Origin: Cubamyces lactineus
Lineage: Eukaryota; Basidiomycota; Agaricomycetes; Polyporales; Polyporaceae
Length of the DNA: 64,000 bases
NCBI GenBank assembly: GCA_022376465.1
Contig: JACDTU010000012.1
Span: 1,054,001 to 1,118,000 of the forward strand
Direction of reading: 5' to 3'
Part shown: positions 24,379 to 36,159 of the stretch, piece by piece
Layout: the number at the start of each line of letters is the position of its first letter
Numbering within the stretch: position 1 is the first letter of the stretch
Notes under the pieces: generated by a model
The model's input: the letters and a program-made list of their open reading frames with translations, nothing else
What the model was told of the DNA's origin: nothing
The model's database searches: none
Position numbers and translations under genes: made by a program

Positions 24379-24618
24379 CGTGTCCTTTTTGATGTTCCAG
24401 GCATTGTCAGTCAACGATAACACTCGATTCAAGTTGCCACGCAGGTAGTCCTAGTTTTAACGGGTCCTATATACTGTACGTTTTACTTACGAAGGTACTG
24501 TGTGCAAATGGTAAGATGTTCTTCAGCTAAGGCTCAATCGCGTATCACATGTAATCATCCTCATTCATATCGTCCAGTAACCTTGTCTCGGACGTGCGGC
24601 CTCTGCTGCGGAGATCTT
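24379..24618. other. Intergenic, no gene seen
   Basis: This 240-bp AT-richer spacer lies between the tRNA and the 3' end of the kinase-like pseudogene. A T-run (CCTTTTTGATG) just after the tRNA, at about 24384-24389, fits a polymerase III terminator. Confidence 0.5.
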
Positions 24619-25730
24619 CTATAACAAGTTCAGCTTCAAGAGCTCTGCAAGGGCTTTGGCCCTCTCGTAGTGCCCATTGGGCACCCACGTCTCCGTCTCG
24701 AAACCGATGATAGCCTGGCAGCCGACATAGTTTTCGCCCGACAGCTGCAACCTTTCGCTGAACGCCTTTGTCTTGCTCACGTCGTCGAGTTTGAACTCGA
24801 CCGGACATGGCACACCCGCTCCTGCAAGCTCGGCCCACCTCCCCTCCACCTCAACCAGTAGGGCCTTCAGGTCGTGGGTCTCACCCTCCCAAGGAGCACC
24901 GGCATGGTCGAAGAGACGGCGGATGAAGATGGACACCAGATCCCATAGGATGTCGTGGTGAGGCTCATTGAGCTCCATAGTGCTCTTGACGTAGCGATAG
25001 TGGACAAGACGGGCGTGGTAGCGCCCGTAGACCTGCATGTAGTCGGATTTGTCCGGCTTGTGCGTGTGGGCCCTCTGGCAGTGACGGGCGGGGTGAGAGT
25101 CTGTGAGGCAGGATCATCGTAGGTCTGCAGACGGCCTGGTATGCCGGCGAGGAGGAAGAGGGGAAGAATCGCAGTGTGTTACCAATGGAGCAGGCTACCG
25201 ACCTTCAAGTGGCTTGGGCCATAGCCGGACGAGTCTGACGACGTTGATACCATGAGGTTGCTGGGTTGTAGGTCAGGATGGCGCATACAAAGTGCGCGGA
25301 GGGATGCTTGCGCCCAAGCAAGCAAGGGGACCATGCGATGGTAGAGCTCAAGATTTTTGATGTGGTCCAAAGGCGACTACTCCTCGTACTCATAGGCCTC
25401 CTCGCGCTGGAAGGGGAGCAGCGGCCGACCAAAGCGTTCCGGATAGGCTACTTCTTTTGATCCAACTGCTGTGAGTACCGCCTCTGGGTTTTCGTCTATT
25501 TGATGAAGCTCATTTGAATTCAGATATCACAATACGCAAGGAGAATGAGACATACAAGGCCCTCTGTCCACATCGAGCTGTGACCTTTGCCAGTACCACA
25601 TCGGCAACCTCGTATCTGGACTGACACAAAAGCGCTCGCCGTCGAGCGAGATCGGAATACCCATCGTGCCTCGCAGGGCTTTCTGCAAGTCGTCGGCTTC
25701 ACATGCTTGCAGGCATCTATGACGCAAGGG
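24619..25730 (-). pseudogene. Decayed APH/AIM9-like kinase-fold gene
   Basis: Minus-strand pieces match the aminoglycoside-phosphotransferase-like (AIM9/FMP29-related) family common in basidiomycetes. In order they are WYWQRSQLDVDRGP, RFGRPLLPFQREEAYEYEE, the catalytic-loop-like MRHPDLQPSNLMVS, LPLFLLAGIPGRLQTYDDP, RLVHYRYVKSTMEL, LFDHAGAPWEGETHDLKAL and ETWVPNGHYERAKAL. The frame is broken: TAG follows EEAYEYEE and TAA follows the W after GSLLH. As I recall the family, both positions hold glutamine (EQSP and DWQH). A frame shift then separates TPPVTA from the ARLVHYRYVK part, and the N-terminal lobe upstream of about 25.73 kb is not recognisable. No in-phase intron removes both stops. This looks like a former gene inactivated by point mutations and truncation; assembly error is less likely because three separate defects are needed. 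Confidence 0.75.
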
Positions 25731-28075
25731 ATCACCGTGCTACCACCTCGGCCCTTTCGCCAGCTGTTACCGCCAACCTCGCGGAAGAGTTTGATTGAAA
25801 TCTAGCTATACTTATAAGGGCACTATATGCTCCCATAGGCCGAAACAAGCCGCCGGTCCAAGTTTAGTCTGGGTGGTACTACTACTGACATGTCCGAGAG
25901 ATTGTCAGGACATTAGTCCATAGGTTGGATCGCAAAGGCATGGACATCATGTTGGCACAAGGCATGCTCTGTTGCTGCAAGGAGCAAGGGTTGCGGTGAG
26001 CAAGAATAGGGCGGTCTAATTGACGAGTCTTACATACATTTTGAAGCAGCAGCAACGTATGGAGCCCGCCTCACCATTAGACGTCTGGACCCTATTCCGT
26101 TTGTCGAGCAACTTGACTGGGTACTAGGTAATGGCAGTCACCAGGGATCGCCTGCAGTGCGGAGGAGCTCAGTCGGAGTTTGCGCTCACCGATGAATATC
26201 TACCACTTACCACACCACGCGTCGGCGACCGTCTAAGGATCGGATTTGTCTCCTCGCGCCAACGGAGCGTCCGTTCCCCTTCGCCAATGCACTACTCGTA
26301 GTAGCACAGAGTCCCGGATCTGACAAACGCGTCCATCGACATGACTGAGCACACCGAGACTGCCAGTGGAGGTCGATTGATCTGCGCTCACCATCAATTA
26401 GTGACACTCTTGCAGGCCACACAGCCGTCTTGGTGCAAAGCAGGCACATCATCGTAAACGGCCCGAGGCGCATAATTCCATCGTGTGTTCTCGATGCGGT
26501 TCTCCTCTCGCTTCATACAAGCCACGGATGCAAGTAGGTCCAATGCGCTGCCTTGGCTGGTGCGCATGGTATGAAGTCCGGAGGAGCTGGTGGATCTCTG
26601 GAACGAGACCTCATACGTGACAGAGAGGACGAGAGACATCGAGGGCGGTGGATATGGGCTGAGTGATTGTAGGACAGGTTGTGTGGTTGAAGAAAGGATG
26701 AGTAGTGTAGACGTCAACTAGATCTCGCACGTCGTGGTATGGGATGGGTGTAGAAAGAGGCGTCACTTACAGAGGAAGGATATGAGAGACAAGAGTACGG
26801 TCACTTGGAATATAACTACTGCTAGAAGCACGAGGGTAGCTTCTCTTGTCGATAGGTGGTTGAGTGGAGTGGACTGAGCAGGAGCGCACTAGGTAGCGGT
26901 TGAAGAGAGAGACAGAAGACGTAGGCAAGCTTAGCCACAGGTCACAGGCCACAAAATCCATGCGGCGGAGTAGAGATCTAGATGGTAAACACGGCCGCAC
27001 AGGCGGGGGCTGCATCGTTGCGTCGCGTCGCGTCGGTCACGTGATGCGCGTCTTGCCACTAACCACTCACTCACCTCGACCTCTAGCGATGTCCACGGCC
27101 ATAGTGTCGACGCAAAGCACCATAGAGAAGCACCTAGAAGGCAAAAGAATAGTCCACAGTACTTGGAGCTGTTCTTCTTGGACTTGTGGCGTTGGTAGTT
27201 GACGTTTTAGGAGTGGCCTCGGGAAGTGTAATATCTGGGTGACCGGCCCTCGTATATGTATGGCCTCTGCCGAGAGAGCAGTCTTGCGTTTCATAAGCCC
27301 ATACGAGAGGTCGGGAACGGTGGTTGACGCATTGGTTGACGCATTGATGAGTACATCCCGGGTCCCGGGGCCTTGAACATGTGCAGGGACCAAGGCGTTG
27401 ACGAGACCATGCGCTTTTGTCGCATCGTTCAAACCTCACCATGATTGAGACGTGCCTATGATGATGTTGCATTGACGGCATTTTCACTTGCTGCTTTCAA
27501 GACGACAGGCATCCAGCCGAAGCATCAGCATAAGGATCCCTTGGAAGAGACAGTCAGCACCCGACTCTACCCACCATAACTTTGGAACTCACCCTCCGCG
27601 TTCGAAGCTGCCCCGAAGCTACCCGATACAACCTAATCTGACGTCAAGTGTTTATGACTAACAACAATTGGAGCACGCAACGTAACGAAGGGGCAAAGAA
27701 GAATAGGTTGCATTCCTGGTAGATTCCTGTAATAGCTGCGTGCACATAATACAACGCCGGACACGCGACGGCGACGGCGGCGACAAGAACTCCATCCATC
27801 CAGTCCATCCAATGTGTCAATGTGTGTGGGCGTGAGCGTGATTGAATGAGGGGGGAACAGAGGGGGCGGAGTGTTGGATTGTATCGGAATAGCAGCAGAG
27901 CGAACAAACGAACAGAAGGCATATAACGACAAAGTCCTGGCAGGGTACCGTGCTCTACCGTACGGTACGAGAAGACGATCCGAACGCACCTACCTCGTCG
28001 CCTGGGCTACGACGGATGGTACCAGGCACGTACGCCCGCGTCTAGCTATTGAGAGCACGACAGCAGGGAGCCCGG
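25731..28075. other. 2.3-kb region without a recognisable gene
   Basis: The part next to the pseudogene may hold its eroded 5' end. No exon chain or family motif was found. A perfect tandem duplication of GGTTGACGCATT occurs near 27323-27346, and a TCACGTGA site at 27038-27045. The last few hundred bases precede the 3' end of the ADAM gene and include its 3' UTR. Confidence 0.5.
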
Positions 28076-31000
28076 CTAGCGTCCGCCCGGCATGGGCCCG
28101 TTGTAGATGGACTCGTCGACCCAGTTCGCGCGGCTGTTCCGCGTGGACTCGAGCGGGAACTGCGGCGCGTAGTGCGAGCTGCGCGACGACCGGTGGCTGC
28201 TCAGCGGCGCGCTCGTGCGGTTCGGTGGCGTCTGGATCGGCATGAGCGACCCCTGGCGCGTGTGTGTCCGCGTGGAGGAGCCTTGGCGAGATCGGGACCT
28301 CGCGGCAGCGACGGGCACACTGCGACAGTGTGTCAGTATGATGACCAAAATACAAAGACCGAGTAGTTGACGTACTTGGGACCGTACATGGCGGGTTGCG
28401 AGACCATAGCCGTGGGGTCGAAGTTCGAAGGTGGAGGACCGGGGTAACTGGGAAGTCGTTGTACCTTCGCTTGCCTTGGGCGGCACTTGCGAAGAAGGCC
28501 TATAGATAGCCATACTGAGTACGAGCCACATCGGACAAGCGAAATGGTTACATACACCGTGTGATCGCCCAGACGATGAGCAAGAAGATGACGCCAGCCG
28601 CGATGGTGACGGGAATAGAGATTTGGAGGTTATGCACATACCACGCCTATAGTTTTAGAAGGGAGCGTCAGTCATCCGTGCATACCGTGATAGGTGACAG
28701 TGTGTGTCTAACCTTGAAGGTGTCCCACCAGCTCCCAGGCTTACAATGACCCGAGAAGCACATTCCACCATATCCTACAATGGTGTGAATCAGTCAACAC
28801 ACAGCGCGAATAGCCGTGTCCGTAGCGACGTACCGCAAGGAGAGCCGTCGATCAGTGACGACTGGAGGACAACGCATCGGCCCGAATCGGTCGGGTCCTG
28901 ACATGACACCTGGCACGACTTGTCGTCGTTGCTCGGGCATGCCGATTTCAGGCCCATCGACGCGCCGACAAGCTGGCATTGCTCTGTGCACCATGGCTCA
29001 ATCAGCACTAAAAAGCGCCTAGAAAGGCCTCCAGGACGTACGATCCAACGATGTGCACTGCCCGCTCGCACACGCCAATCCGTTCGCGCCGCAACTTTGA
29101 CCTGCATCATCACACTAACATCAGCGCCATCGTTTCCAACATGCACATCCATCGTTGCCACCCACCGTTCGGCGCGACAACATCCGCAGGGCAGTCAGCG
29201 CTCGTGCCCGTACACATCTCCGCCGTATCGCACCGCGCGTCCTTGCTCGGCCTGCACACCTGCGTCGTCGGCGCGAACGCGCACTGGTCCGTGCAGCACG
29301 GGCTGCTGTCCGGGTCGCACACCGCGCCTGCGTTGAACTTGCACGTCTTCGAGTCGCAGCATGTCGAGTTCGCGCCGAGGCCCGGGTCGCAGTCCTCACC
29401 CGCCTCGACGATCCCGTTCCCGCACATCTGCAGCGTAATCAGCGGCGGCTTGCTGCCCGAACTCGTGAGCGAGCTCAGCCCGTTCACGTCGATCAGGCAG
29501 GACGTGTTGGTGTGTCCGCCCGAGACGCCTTGCATGAGCGAACCTGGACGAACGGAAAGGGTAGGTGTCAGTGTCAGGGGGAGAGTAATCAGGGGGTTAG
29601 GACGAACAGATGTTTCCGACGCTGCAAGGCGAGAAGTTCATCTCGCCCGTCTCAGCGACCGGGCTCATGATGTATTTGGCATTGGCGTCGCACGAGCCGG
29701 TCGAGAACGGACAGCACACATTCGAGCTCGTCATGCACCCGTTGGTGTCATCGCACGAGCAGCCATCCGCACAGTCATGCTACAACGGCACATCGTCAAC
29801 TTCAGGAATTTCGCGCAGACTGCAGAATGAGCTTACGATCGCGCCAAAGTTGTGCCCAATCTCGTGTGCGATGACCTGCCACTCTGTCCTTCCGGCTGTC
29901 GAGACAGCGGTACCGGACACGACCGATGGTGCATTCCCGGAGGCGCTCTGTTGGCAAAGCGTCGCGAGCCATGCAATGCCGACCTCCGAACCCGTCGGGC
30001 ACCCACTCATGAGGTGCCAAAGGCCGGCGCTATCGTCGCCCTTGTCGCCGCGCCACTGCGAGAAGATCGACAGACGGTCATTCAGAGTCGTATTCCCTGC
30101 GCAGCCGACGTTCCAGGGTGCGCTGGGGTCCGGTGTACTTGGGCATCTACACCGATCGGGCTATGTGTAAGTGACGCGGAGTTGTCGGAAGGGGATCACG
30201 TACTCGGCATCGTGTACCTGGAGCTCAATGATGCCGAGGCTCACGTTGAATGTGGTCTGTAGTACGATGGGAAAATTCGGGCCGAATCAGGGCATAGGCT
30301 GAATGGGACCACCAACGCAACAAACCTTGTACAGCGCACTGGCGGTGTTCCAGTTGGTGATGATCTGTTGCGTCGCGTTCGACGGCGAGCCGTACACGCT
30401 TGTGTACTCGCAGTCCGCAGCGACGCCCATGTACACGATCTTTTGCGTCGTCGGGCATCCGGCAGTCTGTCCGATATATCCCTCAAAGCTGGTGGGAGGC
30501 GTCAGCAGGTCAGTTCCCACATCTTTCACGCCGCAAATGAAGACAAGGAAGACGCGTACTCCATGCCCATGCTGCCACCAGCGACATCATCGCGCTTCGT
30601 GAAGTTCGCTGAGCGCAGGAAACCAAACGCGTCATACCACGGCGTATATGGTGCCGGGCGCGGCTTGCGCAGGACCTGATGATCAGTATTGAAATCCATC
30701 CGATCGTGCCCACACGTCTCGCCCGCAGTTGTCGTGTGGCCCAAATCGAGGTACGCGGCAGCGGCGTGCTCGTCCTTGGACATCACATCGGAGTCGCGCC
30801 AGATGACAAGGTTAGAGTCTGGGTCGTCCTCAGAGAGCTGTATGTGTGGGTCTAGCGTGAGCCTATGGCGCAGATAGTTGTCTTTTGTCATGATGTGATT
30901 CACGACGCCGTCTGCCGAGAACGCGCCCTCGAAGAGGGGCGGACGTCCGACAGACGCATCTCCTTGGTCGTAAACGGTGATTCGAGCCCAGCCCAGTTCA

Positions 31001-31539
31001 GATTGGCGGGAAGGTCGCGGTAGCACGCCCGCGGTGTCTTCGCGAAGGCGGTCAGGGGAGACATGTGCCGGGATCACTTCGCCCCAATAGACTCGAACAG
31101 ACTCTCGGAGGATGGGTTCTGTACGAGATAGAACGGACTGGCCGTCGGGGGTTGTCGTATAGTAGTTGATACGTGCAGCAGGGTGAACGAGCTCGTCATT
31201 TGGGCGGAGGTGGAGGTAGAATGTCTCGTCGAACGCGGTGAGAGTCAGACGAAATGAGTCTGTGTGGCGCAAGACGGGAGAGTCGCGAGGAAATGAACGC
31301 TTTCCGTATGCATAGGACGTCGAGGGTCGCCTGGGGAGGATGTCGATGGAAAGGGTGGATGGATGAGCGACTCGCTTCAACGGCCTCGCGGGGGCGCTTA
31401 GCGCTGTGGGCAGCAAGGAGCTTGAGCGAACCTGATCGAGAGCGGTTGTCAATCAGAGCTACGAGTACTCACCTGCGACAGAGCTGAGGCTAGCAAGAAG
31501 GACGACGAGCAGGGAGCATATGTGGTGGTGAGAATACAT
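28076..31539 (-). CDS. ADAM-type membrane zinc metalloprotease (adamalysin) with disintegrin domain
   Basis: Thirteen exons (31539-31473, 31403-30560, 30488-30326, 30256-30204, 30146-29837, 29779-29608, 29543-29166, 29101-29042, 28983-28834, 28774-28713, 28646-28556, 28499-28376, 28319-28076) give 905 residues. In order: a signal peptide (from MYSHHHICSLLVVLLASLSS), a prodomain, a reprolysin domain with the zinc motif HEIGHNFGAIHD and a Met-turn KYIMSPV, a Cys-rich disintegrin domain starting MCGNGIVEAGEDCDPG, a short Cys-rich part, a transmembrane helix (LQISIPVTIAAGVIFLLIVW), a CLLRKCR stop-transfer, and a Ser/Arg/Pro-rich cytosolic tail. All zinc ligands and the catalytic Glu are present, so it should be active at the cell surface or in the secretory pathway. 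The third zinc His is encoded in the next exon. Fungal ADAMs are known from a few lineages; substrates are unknown. Confidence 0.93.
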
Positions 31540-34500
31540 AGGAAAGGATGGTAGGAGGAGAGTTCCGCAGCGCCGTTGAGGCCTAATGGGACCGCCGAGG
31601 GAATTACCAAGGGCCAAGGAAAGGCAGTGAAGCAGAGAGTGAGAACCTGAGCCGTTCTCCGTTCAGCCAGAATAGCTATCCAGCGCCAAGTCCGACCTGC
31701 GGGGCCCTTCCCAGAAAGCGACGGAGGCAAATGTCGGCGAGATTGAGAGAACGAAACGGACAAAGGACGGAGGGAAAGAGCGAGGGAGGCGTTGAGTACC
31801 GTTGCAGCTGCGTCTGCCGCCTTCGCAACCAAGCGTCCAAGCCTCCGGCCCTTCCCAGGCGTCTCTCCTCCTGCTCACGACCATCATCATCCCATCCATC
31901 CTCTCATCCTGTCGTCTCCATCTATTCTTGCTGTCCTATAATCGCTGAGATAGGTGGTCCTGACATCTTGTCATCTTGCTTGGCCTGCGTCCTCCATGCG
32001 ACTCCCTCACGCGCTGCCTGGACCCTCTGAAGCTGGAGCTATTCCGCTAGACAGGCAGCATAGTCTTTATCGCGCATCTCCCTGGACGGACACTTCCTTA
32101 AACCTTGCCTGAGCTGTGTCTCGAATGCCCCTTCGCAGTGCTATAGAGACGATATTGTTCAGACATCTGTGTAGTACCAGCGCTGGAAAACTCATCTGTG
32201 CGATGCTGATGCAGTTGTACTCGCCGTCAATCATGCAAATGCGCGAAGATATAAGTGTGTCTGCGTTCACAGGCATGAGTTCGGGTTGTGTTGGAGAGGA
32301 CGCTACTTGTGTATAGCAGACATGCATGCACAGACCTTACGGTTTCACTCCGACCATTCTTGCATGGTACGCCTCGCTCCAGGTCCCCATTGACCGGCTC
32401 ATGCAACCGTACATGCAGGCATTCATCCGGTACGTAGACTACCATCGTCGGCACGCAGCTTCCATCTCGTACCTACTTCATCTTAAGGACTTGTACAGGC
32501 CCGACACCTCCTGCTAGACCCACGCTAGACCGCTAGACGCGTCTGGTGGCTGCTGATTCGCCTCTGTTCGTACAGGCGTGATGTGTGCATGACTTCCGAA
32601 TTTTATTCACGACGCGGCTGGTGTGATTATCTTGCCCGCCACCCGGACTTTCACGCGAGGTCCCGTCATGGACCCGCAGCTCGCTGTGTAGACACAATTG
32701 CACGAGAAATCGATGAGCGCATGTCTGGCGCGACCTGAGATTCGTCACCGATCATAGAGCTGGTGATAGGTGCGTCCGGAACGTCTTCAGTGCAGTATGG
32801 TACCAGCGTGTCATTTGTTCGTTTGTCAGCTTTACTGCTATAGCTCATATCACACAACACCGGCATCTCACCTCCCCCACATTACTGAATGGAGTTCGTC
32901 GTTGCCACTGTTTAACGCTGTGTGTTCGGTATTGTATAATAAGGACGCGGGTGTTGGCATTAGAAACTACATCTTCATCTCGGGCCATGTTTTGTATTGT
33001 CGGAGAGGCATCGGAAACGAACCGGTGAGTTCCAAAGATGCGACAAAAGAAGCAAAGTGTATGTAGTGCTCATGAAGTTACCTCCGTTGAGGCGTCGCGA
33101 CTCGAAAAGACCACTTCTGCATTCACGGCTTTCCTGATTTATGCCGTATTTCTGCTCGTGCGAAATGAATCTGGTGTACCAAAGGTTCATGTCATCGCCG
33201 ACGCCACCGAGTCCTATCCCACGTATAAACTCTTGATTGGTACACAACGATGCTCGAGTATCTATTCTCACCGTCTATGATGAGTCTCAGGTGTGTACAG
33301 CGTCATCCTCCCGCGTAGGCAGTACGAAGGATCGGCTGCGATAGCAGCTACATGCCTACCGTCCTGTCAAGACCGCGCCGACGTCGAGGGACCTGGACGC
33401 TCAAAGGTCGCTGTCTCCCCGACAAACGTGCCAGCGTACATGTTTACCGTGAGTCCTCTTTACGTGCAGTTGTCCGCTGTGGTATTCAGTGTCTGCTGCT
33501 ACAACAGAGGGGCGATGAAGTCATGGTTAACGTCGAGAAGGGCGGATACGCTTTGTCGGCAGGCGGGAGTGGTGCCCAACGTCAAGAAATCCCCCAGGCG
33601 CGCGACTGTAATTCTGAAACGTTACGGTGTACCCTGCATGACATGGACGTTCGTGCTCCAGGACACCGGCAGTTACACATACCCAGCCAGATTCTTGGAC
33701 AGGCCAGTGTGGGTACAACCCTGGCCGCGTTCAGATGTGATTATGCGTCGGGAGGGCTCCGGGAAGCTGAGGTTAGAGTGCAGGCCCAGTGCATTCATCT
33801 CCACAAACCCTCACGACTGCTTCATTGACAACATCTACTCCTTGAAACACTGCTCGATCTACTGCTGTTCAGCAATCATTTGCAGCGTGCGTTTTCGCTC
33901 TATATAATTGCTCGATTTCCCTCCTGTCTCTGTACTCTGTCTGCTGTCTTATACTTGTAGTAACGATTACCTCGCAAAGTGACCGGAATACATAGATACC
34001 ATCCGGGTCCGGTTTACATCAACGGTGGAGGCAATCGTGAGTTGGCGCGCGGCAGCGACAACTACCACGCATGCCTTATCTGGAAGCGCACTGATCGTCA
34101 ACTTGAATCGGAGGAGTTCAATAGCGTTTGTGACTTGAGTTTTGAAGTTTCATCTCGCTCCGTGCTCGACATAACGGCGTAGCTCGAACGACTCTGATTC
34201 ATACACGAGAAGCTCACGAGTCCGGATCGGTGAACCTGCTCCAGATACGTATCATTGAGATGCCATCTCCTGGAATAGTTAGACATGCGGGGTCAAACCG
34301 GGATGGTCCGTATGACTTGTCTCTCTTCATAGTCTTACAAGCCTGTCAACAATGAAGCATTCAGATATTGAAGCAGTATCTACCTTATCACAGCATCCTC
34401 TCGACAAGCCCCATACCCACTACCTCCAACTCCTCCCGAAACGGCTCACAAACCGCCTTCGAATGAGACGCACGTCGAAACCGTTCTCGGCTCACCGCGC

Positions 34501-34859
34501 TTTAGCACGTGCTGCTAACATTTGCCCGTGAGTAAAGCAAGGGGAGAAAAGTGAAGGGGTGAGTTCGTTTATGTCGAGGCAGTTTAGCGACTTGTGAGGC
34601 GGAACAACTTCGTGTACGTAGTACTATTCGTACAGGGAGGAATTTCTCGGGCCCGGGGAATCACCTTCCAGGCATTCACGCAGCAAGCATACCACTGGCA
34701 CTAATGTAGACTTCAAGTTTGAGGACGAGCTTGCTGACGGTTATTCTGGCCACCTGTGTTGCCTTGGAAGAAGTTCATATCAGGTTTCAAGGATATTGTG
34801 TTCCACTCGACAACCCGTGAATAATGTACATATGATTGGACGGAACGTATTCTTGCATA
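31540..34859. other. 3.3-kb region without a recognisable gene
   Basis: The first 400-500 bp form the presumed promoter and leader of the ADAM gene. From 32.0 to 34.8 kb, frames on both strands reach 60-200 codons, including one of 204 codons at 33293-33907. They overlap in two phases and show no domain or consistent splicing. A weakly coding or decayed region cannot be excluded. Confidence 0.45.
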
Positions 34860-35411
34860 TTATGCGTCTTGCAACCATCCGCCCGCCGCGAGGAGCTCCC
34901 TGACCTCCGGGGTATCTGGCTTGAGCTCTCCATTCTGTGGTGCAAAGTACTCCCGCTTCGTCTTGTTGTATCGCACAGGATATCGCATGCCCTCGCCCTA
35001 GAGTCGATTCGCGGTCAGCATTTGACGGGCCCGGGGCAGTGAGTAGTAACTTGCGTACATCTCTTGTGGCTGCTGCTCGCGCGCCCTTGCCGGATACCAC
35101 ACCGGGTACCCACTCCGCAGAATCCTTCAGCTTGATCCAAACGGACTCGCCATCCTTCGAATGCTGTATGAACACACTGAAAATAGGTTATAGGGCCCGT
35201 GTCTTACCTGGAATGTACATTTGATAGGCTCGTCAAGGTCTAGAAGACCGTACTCGGGATGGGAGTGGGAGGACTCAGCGTCACTGGAGGAGTCGGTATG
35301 ATCACTGCGATTGATAGTGTTTCTCCTCTTGCGCATAGGCGACGTTTGGGCGACCTCCTGTGTCTTCGATGCTCTCGAGGCGCGTCGTGCAGTTTGGGTG
35401 GGTGATGCCAT
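34860..35411 (-). CDS. Conserved basidiomycete protein of unknown function (148 aa)
   Basis: Three exons (35411-35208, 35163-35059, 34997-34860) close to 148 residues. The first exon encodes a basic, Ser/Arg-rich segment with SPMRKRRNT and an acidic SSSDAESS stretch. The other two encode a compact region with ESVWIKLKDSAEWVPGVVSG, RYPVRYNKTKREYFAPQNG and PDTPEVRELLAAGGWLQD. I recall proteins with this C-terminal pattern in many mushroom genomes, always uncharacterised. WVPGVVSGK near a basic tail is loosely reminiscent of small chromatin-reader barrels (Tudor/SH3-like), but that is only an impression. Acceptor 35164 was preferred to one 13 bases upstream because it keeps the frame. A TATAAAG lies 107 bp upstream. 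The gene diverges from GCN20. Confidence 0.8.
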
Positions 35412-36159
35412 GCTGTGAGGCTGAGAGTGTGGTTGATCTGTGCAGCCGGGTGGTTGGAAACGGAAACAATGGTGCGATAGAGTTAGAGTTGGTGAAAGGC
35501 ATGCACGCAGACCGGCCCTTTATATGTCACTAGGTCTGAGCCACAACGCTTGTGGCGTCCAACGTGACAACACCGGCGGACAATAAGCACTCAAACAGTC
35601 TTGGGAGCAAGAACGATTGCCATACACAGCGACAAAGACACAACTCGGAAACATAAGCACTGGATACTGGCGCTGGCATCAGTATTACAGTCGCCAGGAG
35701 TGTTCATACCGCAGAATGCGGAGGCTATATTGTACGATACCACCTGGACCCGCCGGCGGTCCTCGGGGTAATGCTCCATGGTGCCGTTGCTAGGCTTCTG
35801 GAATTCTCGTTCAACATTGTAATCTTGGATCTCCGGTTCAAAATCCTCTCAATATTGTGAGATTTGAGTGTTGAATCGGCGAGATACGTGACGGGTGAAT
35901 ATTGCGAGAAATGAGACGTTGAAGACTGATGGTGGTGGAATGAACGTAAGTTGAGTAGCGGGCGCCCTGGTATGCCAAATGCGGCAGCGCTACTTAGCCA
36001 CGCGATTAGATCTCAGATCCTCTCGCTTCAGTTTACCGCGGTGCCGCATTTCGAGTCCAAGGCTTTCAAGCTCGAGTCTTGCGCTGATCTTGGGGGCTCT
36101 ACGCTACATCTGGGCATATCTGCTTGCATTTCAGCACCCTCAGGACATTACTATCTACC
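35412..36159. promoter_or_regulatory. Shared upstream region of the 148-aa protein gene and GCN20
   Basis: About 750 bp lie between divergent starts. It holds the TATAAAG element of the left gene and short frames only. Pyrimidine-rich sequence precedes the GCN20 start. No site could be assigned to a named factor. Confidence 0.4.
35518..35524 (-). promoter_or_regulatory. TATA box of the 148-aa protein gene
   Basis: TATAAAG on the minus strand lies 107 bp upstream of the ATG at 35411. It is the only strong TATA element near this start. Confidence 0.5.

Noticed and set aside
27323..27346. Perfect tandem 12-bp duplication considered as a target-site duplication
   Set aside because: The copies are directly adjacent with nothing between them and no terminal repeats nearby, so it is a simple duplication.
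33293..33907. 204-codon plus-strand frame
   Set aside because: A second frame of 158 codons overlaps it in another phase, the composition changes along its length, and I could not extend it at either end.
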